Part shown: positions 1 through 5,547 of the stretch, in pieces
How the letters are laid out: the number at the start of each line of letters is the position of its first letter
Position numbering within the stretch: the first letter of the stretch is position 1
Assembly: GCA_021781185.1 (NCBI GenBank)
Contig: JAJXXI010000518.1
Span: 1-11,547 of the forward strand
Reading direction: 5' to 3'
Length of the DNA: 11,547 bases
Source of the DNA: a bacterium
Lineage (GTDB): Bacteria; Verrucomicrobiota; Verrucomicrobiia; Limisphaerales; UBA11358
Notes under the pieces: generated by a model
What the model saw: only the letters and a program-made list of their open reading frames with translations
Told to the model about the DNA's origin: nothing
Database searches by the model: none
Program-made: the position numbers and the translations under genes

Positions 1-513
1 CTTGCCCACTTTGTCCATCGCGTCGGCGATCTTGTCGGCAATCTCGAAATCCCAGTTCGCGGAAACTGCGGCGACCTGCTTGATCTCCTCCTTGTCCTTG
101 ACCTTCTTGGAGATCTTGCCGAGCTGTTCCACGGCGGCTTCCACCGCCTTGTTGATGCCGCGTTGGATGCCGATCGGGTTCGCGCCAGCGGTGACGAACT
201 TCAATCCTTCGCGATAAATCGCCTCGGCCAGAACCGTCGCCGTCGTGGTGCCGTCGCCGGCGATGTCGCTGGTCTTGCTCGCGACTTCGCGGACCATCTG
301 GGCGCCCATGTTTTCATACGGGTCTTCCAGTTCGATTTCCTTCGCGACCGTGACGCCGTCCTTGGTCACCGTCGGGGAACCGAATTTTTTGTCAATGACG
401 ACGTTGCGGCCTTTCGGTCCGAGCGTCGCGACGACCGCCTTGGAGAGCTTGGAAACGCCGCGCAGGATGGCCTGACGGGCCGCTTCATCAAACAGTAATT
501 GTTTTGCTGCCAT
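1..513 (-). CDS. groEL: Chaperonin GroEL (Hsp60), N-terminal part, cut by window edge
   Basis: This is the first 171 codons of the 60-kDa chaperonin, which forms the cytosolic double-ring ATP-driven folding chamber capped by GroES. The visible part covers the equatorial ATP-binding domain and the start of the intermediate domain. It shows [10 protein letters not shown] near residues 29-38, the [14 protein letters not shown] stretch at 52-65, and the nucleotide-binding GDGTTT at 86-91, whose Asp87 has the same number as the catalytic-site Asp of E. coli Gro[14 protein letters not shown] follows further on. The start is ATG at 513-511, giving the normal [11 protein letters not shown]-terminus. 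It lies 109 bp downstream of groES on the same strand, as in a standard groESL operon. No Shine-Dalgarno sequence is visible; the leader is A/T-rich. The rest of the gene (a full GroEL is about 540 residues) is outside the window. Confidence 0.98.
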   Translation of the reverse strand, partial: MAAKQLLFDEAARQAILRGVSKLSKAVVATLGPKGRNVVIDKKFGSPTVTKDGVTVAKEIELEDPYENMGAQMVREVASKTSDIAGDGTTTATVLAEAIYREGLKFVTAGANPIGIQRGINKAVEAAVEQLGKISKKVKDKEEIKQVAAVSANWDFEIADKIADAMDKVGK

Positions 514-545
514 AATATTTTATTTGGTTAATTTTATTGGTTAAT
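514..545 (-). repeat. Tandem 13/14-bp A-rich repeat in the groEL leader
   Basis: On the minus strand the 32 bases before the groEL ATG consist of ATTAACCAATAAA, then ATTAACCAAATAAA, then ATATT. The two units differ by one inserted A. The stretch has no GGAGG-like sequence, so it may be an unstructured, A-rich translation-initiation region. That role is inferred; the repeat itself is directly visible. Confidence 0.6.
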
Positions 546-555
546 GGTGTTTTTT

Positions 556-611
556 GGCAGGGCGGGCAGAGAACTGCCCGCTGCGGTGCGCACGGAGTGA
601 CGCGCCCTGCC
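556..611. repeat. Nested inverted repeats in the groES-groEL spacer
   Basis: Two perfect dyads share bases. The inner one is GCGGGCAG (562-569) and CTGCCCGC (574-581) with a 4-nt loop. The outer one is GGCAGGGCG (556-564) and CGCCCTGCC (603-611). They overlap at 562-564, so only one can form fully. In the minus-strand transcript the hairpin lies after the groES stop and is followed by A-rich, not U-rich, sequence. It is therefore not a classical intrinsic terminator. It could be an intercistronic stability or attenuation element, or a copy of a REP-like repeat. Confidence 0.65.
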
Positions 612-622
612 GTTCGAATTTT

Positions 623-916
623 TTAGTTCAGGATTGCGACGAGGTCGTCCGAGCTGAAAATCTTGTATTCTTTGCCGTCAATTTTGATTTCCGTGCCGCC
701 GTATTTGGAAACGAGCACGCGGTCGCCGACCTTTACTTCAAACGCGATGCGCTTGCCTTCGTCGTCCAGCTTGCCGGTGCCGAGCACGCGGACAATGCCT
801 TCCTGCGGTTTCTCCTTGGCGGTATCGGGGATGATGATCCCGCCCTTTTTGACTTCCTTCTCTTCGACGGCTTCCACGAGGATGCGGTCGCCGAGCGGTT
901 TGATGTTCAATGCCAT
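623..916 (-). CDS. groES: Co-chaperonin GroES (Hsp10)
   Basis: A 97-residue protein, the normal length for GroES. Seven copies form the lid that caps the GroEL ring and releases folded substrate. The N-terminus ([12 protein letters not shown], residues 4-15), the GroEL-contacting mobile loop around residues 20-36 ([14 protein letters not shown]) and the [17 protein letters not shown] core are all typical. ATG at 916-914 is the only sensible start. It is preceded by an A/C-rich leader (CAACCAAAGAAAAACAGT) without a Shine-Dalgarno sequence. groEL follows 109 bp downstream and dnaK lies 149 bp upstream on the same strand. I found no CIRCE element (TTAGCACTC-N9-GAGTGCTAA) or clear sigma-32 promoter in front of it, so read-through from dnaK is possible. 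Confidence 0.98.
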   Translation of the reverse strand: MALNIKPLGDRILVEAVEEKEVKKGGIIIPDTAKEKPQEGIVRVLGTGKLDDEGKRIAFEVKVGDRVLVSKYGGTEIKIDGKEYKIFSSDDLVAILN

Positions 917-995
917 ACTGTTTTTCTTTGGTTGTTTTGTTGTGTTGACTGCTTAATTAACTCCCGGTCCGCACTCGCGGCGGGAAAATCATTTC

Positions 996-1058
996 AACCG
1001 CGAACCACGCGAACCACGCGAAATATTTTTGTTCGCGTATTCCGCGTATTTTGCGGTT
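996..1058. repeat. Long imperfect inverted repeat between dnaK and groES
   Basis: Two 27-nt arms (996-1022 and 1032-1058) flank a 9-nt AT-rich loop and match at 21 of 27 positions. Each arm has an internal 9-nt periodicity: GCGAACCAC repeated on the left, CGTATTCCG then CGTATTTTG on the right. The outer ends are AACCGC and GCGGTT. The element starts just 7 nt past the dnaK stop on the minus strand. It could act as a dnaK 3'-end structure, but only a weak T-rich run follows it. It resembles short interspersed spacer repeats more than a dedicated terminator. Confidence 0.7.
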
Positions 1059-1065
1059 TCTGAAT

Positions 1066-3000
1066 TTATTTCTTTTCGTCCACGACTTCCGCGTCAATCA
1101 CGCCGTCGTCCTTTTTCTTTTCTTCGGACTTGGGCGCTTCGCCACCGGCTGACTGGCCGGCTTGCGCCTTTTCAGCTTGAGCTTTCGCGGCGGCGGCCTT
1201 GTAAAGTTCCGCGCCAATCGCCTGCGCGGCTTCGTTCAGCTTCTCGCCGGCGGACTTGATGGCGGCGGTGTCGCTGCCCTTGAGCGCTTCCTTCGCGGCG
1301 GCAATCGCGGTTTCGAGTTTGGTCTTGTCGTCCGCCGAAATCTTGTCGGCGTTGTCTTTGATCAATTTCTCGGTGCGATAAACGGCGTTGTCCACCTCGT
1401 TGCGCGTCTCGATTTCTTCCTTCTTCGCCTTGTCCTCGTCGGCGTGCAGCTCGGCGTCCTTGCGCATCTTCTCGACTTCGTCCTTCGAGAGGCCGCTGCT
1501 GGCCGTGATGGTGATCTTCTGTTCCTTGCCGGTGCCGAGGTCCTTCGCGCCGACGTGCAGAATGCCGTTGGCGTCAATGTCAAAGGTCACTTCGATCTGC
1601 GGCATGCCGCGCGGGGCCGGCGGAATATCGGTGAGCTGGAACTTGCCGATGGTCTTGTTGTCCTTGGAGAACTGGCGTTCGCCCTGGAGCACATGAATTT
1701 CAACGCCGGGCTGGTTGTCGCTGGCGGTGGAGAAAATTTCCGATTTGCGCGCCGGGATCGTGGTGTTGCGCTCGATGAGGCGCGTGAACACGCCGCCAAG
1801 CGTCTCGATGCCGAGCGAAAGCGGGGTCACGTCGAGGAGCAGCACGTCCTTCACTTCGCCCTTGAGCACGCCGCCCTGGATGCCGGCGCCGATGGCGACG
1901 ACTTCGTCCGGGTTCACGCCCTGATGCGGCGGTTTGCTGACGAGCTTGTGCGCGGTTTCCACCACGCGCGGCATGCGGGTCATGCCGCCGACAAGCACGA
2001 GTTCGTCAATCTTGTCGGCGCTGATGTCGGCGTCCTTCAAGCACGCTTGCACGGGCTTGATGGTGCGCTCAAACAGGCTGTCCGTGAGTTGCTCCATTTT
2101 GGCGCGGGTGAGCGATTTTTGGATGTGCTTCGGGCCGCTGGCATCCGCCGTGATGAACGGCAGGTTGATGTCGTAGGTGGTTGAGCTGGAGAGCGCGATC
2201 TTGGCCTTCTCGGCTTCTTCCTTGATGCGCTGGAGGGCGTCCGGCTGCTTGCGGAGATCCATGCCGGATTCCTTTTTGAATTCGTCGAGAATCCAGTCCA
2301 TCAGCGTGTTGTCCCAGTCGTCACCACCGAGGTGCGTGTCGCCGTTGGTGGCCTTCACTTCAAACACGCCGTCGCCGATTTCGAGGACGGAAATATCGAA
2401 CGTGCCGCCGCCCAAATCATAAACCGCGATCTTCTCGTCCTTCTTCTTGTCGAGGCCGTAGGCGAGCGACGCGGCGGTCGGCTCATTGATGATGCGGAGC
2501 ACTTCGAGGCCGGCAATGCGGCCGGCATCCTTCGTGGCCTGGCGCTGCGAGTCGTTGAAATACGCCGGAACGGTAATGACGGCCTGCGTGATCTTTTCGC
2601 CGAGACGCGTTTCGGCGTCGGCTTTCAGTTTGGCGAGAATCATCGCGGAAATTTCCGGCGGGGAAAACTGCTTGGCTTTGCCGTCCACTTCGACTTCCAC
2701 GGCGCAGTCGCCGTTGGATGCTTTTACGACCTTGTAGGGCATGCGCTTAATTTCTTCGCCAACTTCATCGAACTTGCGGCCCATGAAGCGCTTGATGGAG
2801 TAAATGGTATTGCGCGAATTGGTGACGGCCTGACGTTTGGCGGCGTCGCCCACGACGCGTTCGCCGCTCTTGGTGAAGGCGACGACGGATGGTGTGGTGC
2901 GCTTGCCCTCGGAGTTTTCCAAGACGAGCGGTTCGCCGGCGTCCATGACGGCCATGCAAGAGTTCGTGGTGCCTAAATCAATGCCTAATACTTTTGCCAT
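1066..3000 (-). CDS. dnaK: Chaperone DnaK (Hsp70)
   Basis: This 644-residue cytosolic Hsp70 binds exposed hydrophobic peptides in an ATP-controlled cycle with DnaJ and GrpE. It is full length for DnaK. The nucleotide-binding domain has [10 protein letters not shown] (residues 6-15), [16 protein letters not shown] and [12 protein letters not shown], then the phosphate-2 motif [10 protein letters not shown] near 195-205 and VGGMTRMP in the adenosine motif. The interdomain linker [14 protein letters not shown] leads to the substrate-binding domain. A charged, alanine-rich lid ends in [11 protein letters not shown], a variant of the usual bacterial C-terminus. The start is ATG at 3000-2998. No Shine-Dalgarno sequence is present. 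It leads a same-strand chaperone series with groES and groEL; grpE and dnaJ are not in the window. A candidate promoter lies at 3030-3057. Confidence 0.99.
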   Translation of the reverse strand: MAKVLGIDLGTTNSCMAVMDAGEPLVLENSEGKRTTPSVVAFTKSGERVVGDAAKRQAVTNSRNTIYSIKRFMGRKFDEVGEEIKRMPYKVVKASNGDCAVEVEVDGKAKQFSPPEISAMILAKLKADAETRLGEKITQAVITVPAYFNDSQRQATKDAGRIAGLEVLRIINEPTAASLAYGLDKKKDEKIAVYDLGGGTFDISVLEIGDGVFEVKATNGDTHLGGDDWDNTLMDWILDEFKKESGMDLRKQPDALQRIKEEAEKAKIALSSSTTYDINLPFITADASGPKHIQKSLTRAKMEQLTDSLFERTIKPVQACLKDADISADKIDELVLVGGMTRMPRVVETAHKLVSKPPHQGVNPDEVVAIGAGIQGGVLKGEVKDVLLLDVTPLSLGIETLGGVFTRLIERNTTIPARKSEIFSTASDNQPGVEIHVLQGERQFSKDNKTIGKFQLTDIPPAPRGMPQIEVTFDIDANGILHVGAKDLGTGKEQKITITASSGLSKDEVEKMRKDAELHADEDKAKKEEIETRNEVDNAVYRTEKLIKDNADKISADDKTKLETAIAAAKEALKGSDTAAIKSAGEKLNEAAQAIGAELYKAAAAKAQAEKAQAGQSAGGEAPKSEEKKKDDGVIDAEVVDEKK

Positions 3001-3029
3001 AAAATTTTTCGGTTAAACTGGTTTCGATT

Positions 3030-3057
3030 TATCTACTTGCATATTCAATGCAATAAA
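3030..3057 (-). promoter_or_regulatory. Candidate dnaK promoter
   Basis: On the minus strand a -35-like TTTATT (3057-3052) is separated by 16 bp from a -10-like TAGATA (3035-3030). This would put transcription start about 20-25 nt before the dnaK ATG. The spacer contains the perfect dyad TTGCAT-N5-ATGCAA (3037-3053), which could be an operator. The same TAGATA hexamer is the -10 candidate before acpP. The match to the sigma-70 consensus is partial, so this is a suggestion only. Confidence 0.35.
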
Positions 3058-3118
3058 GATGCCGAACGGTGCCAAACGGATAAAAATTCATGGGATGGCT
3101 GGAAACAAAGGAGAAAAC

Positions 3119-3215
3119 TGGCATCAGACTATCAGGCAAGCTGGCATAAAACTGTGCCAAGCGTGGCGCAATGGCACAGTTGGCCGGTGGCTGGCGCAGT
3201 TTTGGTGGCACAACC
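3119..3215. repeat. Cluster of TGGCRCAGTT-type repeats upstream of dnaK
   Basis: TGGCACAGTT occurs at 3172-3181, and TGGCGCAGTT exactly 20 bp further on at 3192-3201. The inverse AACTGTGCCA is at 3150-3159, giving a perfect 10-bp inverted repeat with a 12-bp spacer. Shorter TGGCA/TGGCG units lie at 3119, 3142, 3164 and 3206. The arrangement (one inverted and one direct repeat, two helical turns apart) is what a multi-site operator would look like. It lies about 120-200 bp upstream of the dnaK start. No known regulator is identified; the function is inferred. Confidence 0.5.
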
Positions 3216-3312
3216 GGGCAAGAGAGGGAGGTTCTTGTGGGTGCGAAGCGATGGGTTAGCTGCGGCCCGCGAGGACGTTCGCGCCACCAACGCCTTTCCT
3301 CGCTCCGTTCAT

Positions 3313-3879
3313 TTATTTGCTACCCGGTTTCACTGCCGGAGTTTGCTGAAGATCGGGCGGAAGATGGTTCGGATCAAACGCCTCGACTTGCAGGGCGATG
3401 AGGCTGAACTGTGGCACGCCAAGATTTACCGCGCCATTGGAACGGTCCACCACCATCGCCACGCCGGCGACGTTGCCGCCGTTGGCGCGCACGATGTCAA
3501 TGGTTTCCTGCACGCGTCCACCCTTGGTCACAACATCCTCGACGACGAGAATGTTTTCGCCGGGCGCAATCTTGAAGCCGCGCCGGAGGACGAGTTTGCC
3601 CTCCTCTTTTTCCACGAAGATGAACCGCACGCCGAGCTGCCGCGCGACTTCCTGGCCGATGACCAATCCGCCCATGGCCGGCGCCACGACCGTCACCGCA
3701 CCCAGCGGCTTGACCTTGGCGGCGAGGGCCGCGCCGAGTTTTTCGACGGCGGGCATTTGCTGAAGCGCGAGGGCGCATTGGAAGAACTGGCGGCTGTGCA
3801 ATCCGCTGCGCAGGATGAAATGGCCTTCGAGCAGCGCGCCGCTGTCCCGGAAAATCTGGAGAACTTGATCTTGTGTCAT
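3313..3879 (-). CDS. pyrE: Orotate phosphoribosyltransferase
   Basis: This cytosolic enzyme transfers the phosphoribosyl group of PRPP to orotate, giving OMP, the fifth step of UMP synthesis. The 188-residue protein has the family's N-terminal FILRSGLHS segment (residues 21-29). A flexible catalytic loop rich in Lys/Arg follows (EKEEGKLVLRRGF, 90-102). The type I PRPP-binding motif ILVVEDVVTKGG is at 110-121, with its paired acidic residues. The length is slightly below that of E. coli PyrE (about 213) but normal for many bacterial forms. The start is ATG at 3879-3877; TAA is at 3315-3313. There is no Shine-Dalgarno sequence. pyrF, the next enzyme, is present but far away at 9626-10330. The product is probably specific for orotate, although PRTase paralogues can look similar. 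Confidence 0.93.
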   Translation of the reverse strand: MTQDQVLQIFRDSGALLEGHFILRSGLHSRQFFQCALALQQMPAVEKLGAALAAKVKPLGAVTVVAPAMGGLVIGQEVARQLGVRFIFVEKEEGKLVLRRGFKIAPGENILVVEDVVTKGGRVQETIDIVRANGGNVAGVAMVVDRSNGAVNLGVPQFSLIALQVEAFDPNHLPPDLQQTPAVKPGSK

Positions 3880-3894
3880 GGCGCGGAAATCTTA

Positions 3895-3905
3895 AATCCA
3901 AAGGC
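3895..3905 (-). other. 11-mer GCCTTTGGATT in the pyrE leader, also before the PTS IIA gene
   Basis: On the minus strand GCCTTTGGATT ends 15 nt before the pyrE ATG. The identical 11-mer lies on the plus strand at 4764-4774, also exactly 15 nt before the ATG of the PTS IIA gene. It may be a shared leader or promoter-associated word, or a coincidence from a spacer repeat. Confidence 0.35.
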
Positions 3906-3906
3906 C

Positions 3907-3925
3907 AAAGTTCAAAGTTCAAAGT
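3907..3925. repeat. Short AAAGTTC tandem repeat upstream of pyrE
   Basis: AAAGTTC is repeated twice and followed by AAAGT (2.7 copies) in the pyrE/metalloprotease divergent spacer. It reads TTGAACTTTGAAC on the pyrE strand and could supply a weak -35-like TTGAAC, but spacing to any -10 is poor. The remainder of the 183-bp spacer holds a small CGGCT-N5-AGCCG dyad at 3957-3971 and nothing else I can name. Confidence 0.5.
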
Positions 3926-4062
3926 GATTTAATTCTGTCGGCGCTGGCGGGGCGAGCGGCTTCGCGAGCCGGGTTCACTGCTGGCAATGCGGTGTTGCGG
4001 CTTGCGGAGACACCCGCCGCGCCGGTGTCGCTTTCGGCTGGCTTCCTCATGTCAAATTCTGA

Positions 4063-4722
4063 ATGCTTTCCGGCGTGCCGAAGTGGATCAAATTCATCAT
4101 TGGGCTGCTGCTGCTGCCGGTCTGTGCTGGCGCGTTGCGGGCGTTGTGGCTGGTGCTGCGCGCCTCCGGCAGCGCGGACACGATCTGGGTGCCGTTTCTG
4201 GGCGGGGCCGCCTGCTGGATGGTGGTTTTCATCCTGCTGCCCAAACCGATGTGGATTTATGTCTTCGGCCACGAATTGACCCACGCGCTCTGGACGTGGC
4301 TGTTTGGCGGCGAGGTGAAGAAGCTGAAGGTTACCTCCAAGGGCGGCCATGTGGTCATCTCCAAGACGAATTTTGTCATTGCCCTCGCGCCGTATTTTTT
4401 CCCGCTGTATGCCGTTATTGTCATCGGTCTCTATTCGCTGGGCCGTTGGTGGTGGAGCTGGCCGCTGATCTGGTTTCACGTGTTGATCGGCGCGGCGTAT
4501 GCGTTTCACGTCTCGCTGACCTTTCATGTGCTGCAGACGCGGCAGTCGGACATCACGTCGCAAGGCTATTTGTTTTCCGCCGTGGTGATTTTTCTGGGCA
4601 ATGTGTGCGTGCTGCTGTTTGGAATTCCGCTGCTGACCGCGCGGGTCGGACTGCTGGATTCACTGGCTTGGTGGTCGGAAAGCACGGGCCTGATCCTCCA
4701 TTGGCTGCAACGCCTCGTCTGA
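4063..4722 (+). CDS. M50-type (site-2-protease-like) membrane metallopeptidase
   Basis: A 219-residue, strongly hydrophobic protein with about six predicted membrane segments (roughly residues 8-33, 42-60, 64-82, 103-125, 132-153 and 169-195). A zinc-site motif HELTH (His70, Glu71, His74) sits inside the third segment in FGHELTHALW, followed by a GG pair and KGGHV. This is the layout of M50-family intramembrane proteases, which cut substrates within the membrane. The usual NPDG/LDG third-ligand motif is not seen; Asp163 in QSDITSQG is a possible substitute (inference). PDZ or CBS domains are absent. The start is fixed by an in-frame TGA directly before the ATG, and no ribosome-binding site is visible. 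The PTS IIA gene follows 67 bp later. No substrate can be assigned, and a non-proteolytic role is possible. Confidence 0.75.
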   Translation: MLSGVPKWIKFIIGLLLLPVCAGALRALWLVLRASGSADTIWVPFLGGAACWMVVFILLPKPMWIYVFGHELTHALWTWLFGGEVKKLKVTSKGGHVVISKTNFVIALAPYFFPLYAVIVIGLYSLGRWWWSWPLIWFHVLIGAAYAFHVSLTFHVLQTRQSDITSQGYLFSAVVIFLGNVCVLLFGIPLLTARVGLLDSLAWWSESTGLILHWLQRLV

Positions 4723-4789
4723 GGCTGGAAAATTTGTTATCAATTCTGTCTTGAAATGATACCGCCTTTGGATTCATCCTCCCGCAGTT

Positions 4790-5254
4790 ATGGATTTAGC
4801 CGATATCTTGGGACGTGAGCAAATCGTTCCCGAACTGAAAGCAGCGAACCGTTGGGAAGCCATTGATGAACTCATCGGCAATCTCGTAGCCACCGGTAAA
4901 ATCCAGGCTGCCGACCGCGACGCCGTAACCGCCGCCGTCAAAAAGCGCGAAACCTCCATGTCCACGGGCATCGGCTTCGGCATCGGCATTCCCCATGCCT
5001 CCACCGATTTGATCTTTGAGGTGGTCGGCGCGCTGGGTCGCTCCCCCAAAGGCGTCAATTTCGACGCGCTTGACAACCAGCCCGTCAAACTCGTCATGTT
5101 GTTCCTCGTTCCGCAAGGGCAGTTTCAAAAACATCTTCACACGCTGGCCAACATTGCCAAGCTCCTCCACAAGGCCGATTTCCGCGAAGCCCTCGAAAAA
5201 TCCCCCGATGCCAACGCCATGCTCGCCGTCATCAAGGAACACGGGAAAAAGTAA
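4790..5254 (+). CDS. PTS IIA component, PtsN (IIA-Ntr)/fructose-type
   Basis: A 154-residue single-domain EIIA type 2 protein. Members accept phosphate from HPr/NPr on a histidine and either feed a sugar permease or act as regulators (PtsN). The active-site block is MSTGIGFGIGIPHAS, with His69 the likely phosphorylated residue. ALGRSPKGVNFDALDNQPVK and LFLVPQGQFQKHLHTLANIAKLL (the latter at 104-126) are typical of the rest of the fold. No IIB, IIC, HPr or EI gene lies nearby, and the protein is freestanding. This favours a regulatory PtsN-like role over sugar transport (inference). ATG at 4790 gives a normal N-terminus (MDLADIL). No Shine-Dalgarno sequence is present. Its TAA stop directly abuts the ATG of the decayed second copy. 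Confidence 0.88.
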   Translation: MDLADILGREQIVPELKAANRWEAIDELIGNLVATGKIQAADRDAVTAAVKKRETSMSTGIGFGIGIPHASTDLIFEVVGALGRSPKGVNFDALDNQPVKLVMLFLVPQGQFQKHLHTLANIAKLLHKADFREALEKSPDANAMLAVIKEHGKK

Positions 5255-5498
5255 ATGACGGTTGATTTGCAGTCCGGTGATCGTTGGCAGGTCATTGATG
5301 AGTTGGTTGACAGTCTGATCGGCGGGGAGAAATTATCGGCCGCAGATCGCGATCCAATAATCGCTGCTGTAAATGGCGCGAATCCGCAATGTCCACCGGC
5401 ATCGCGGTTTGTTGTTCCTTGTGCCCGCCGGCCAATTTCAAAAACATGTCCACGTTCTGGCAGACATGGCCAGGCTCGCGCACGCAATTGAACTTTAA
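5255..5498 (+). pseudogene. Decayed partial duplicate of the PTS IIA gene
   Basis: Pieces in three successive frames match the intact gene next door. Frame 1 (from 5255) gives DRWQVIDELVDSLIG and SAADRDPIIAAV, matching NRWEAIDELIGNLVA and QAADRDAVTAAV. A one-base loss near 5372-5377 shifts to a second frame reading RESAMSTGIAV (from 5377). About 40 codons are then missing, including the active-site histidine region. From 5412 a third frame reads LFLVPAGQFQKHVHVLADMA, matching residues 104-123 of the intact copy, and ends at TAA 5496-5498. The first 14 or so and the last 24 or so residues are also absent. Read from its ATG it would give a 78-residue protein with a nonsense second half. It is not expected to be functional. 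Confidence 0.88.
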
Positions 5499-5503
5499 AA
5501 ATG

Positions 5504-5534
5504 CGTTTCCTCTGTCTGCATTCGTGGTTAAACA
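5504..5534 (+). repeat. Possible interspersed spacer-repeat fragment before fabG
   Basis: The spacer between the pseudogene and fabG contains TCTGTCTGCATTCGTGGTTA, which resembles the TTCATCTGTGGTTACC stretch found on the opposite strand near 10343-10358. Both look like degraded copies of a common intergenic word. The similarity is short, so this is a weak call. No promoter for fabG is evident in the remaining bases. Confidence 0.3.
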
Positions 5535-5547
5535 TTGCTGAAACATT

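Larger units (their letters stand above)
3001..3312. other. 312-bp non-coding gap between pyrE end and dnaK start
   Basis: Both flanking genes are on the minus strand, so this gap must hold the pyrE 3' end and the dnaK control region. The dnaK-proximal half is AT-rich and holds a promoter-like sequence and a TTGCAT-N5-ATGCAA dyad (3037-3053). Next come an imperfect 10-bp tandem repeat (3061-3080) and a cluster of TGGCA-type repeats (3119-3215). A short dyad CGCGA-N6-TCGCG lies near 3270. I see no T-rich intrinsic terminator for pyrE and no convincing small gene: the reading frames that cross the gap have no recognisable protein features and continue as antisense of pyrE. Confidence 0.6.

Noticed and set aside
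917..1065. CIRCE/HrcA operator before groES
   Set aside because: Only an isolated GCACTC (971-976) is present, with no GAGTGC partner 9 bp away.
1162..2184. 340-codon open frame on the plus strand opposite dnaK
   Set aside because: It is antisense to an unmistakable dnaK. Its Arg/Val/Gly/His-rich composition is the usual mirror of GC-rich third codon positions, and it has no family motifs.
3119..3215. Sigma-54 promoter (TGGCAC-N5-TTGC) in the dnaK upstream region
   Set aside because: TGGCAC occurs, and on the minus strand TGGCACAGTTTTATGC comes close, but the GG to GC distance is 11 bp instead of the strict 10. The other TGGCAC copies have no GC at the right place.
3037..3927. 296-codon open frame on the plus strand covering the dnaK spacer and pyrE
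   Set aside because: It is antisense to pyrE over most of its length, has no recognisable domain, and its start lies in the dnaK promoter region.
3919..4563. 214-codon minus-strand frame opposite the metalloprotease
   Set aside because: The opposite strand encodes a coherent multi-pass membrane protein with HELTH. This frame is a low-complexity Arg/Gln/Pro/His-rich mirror.
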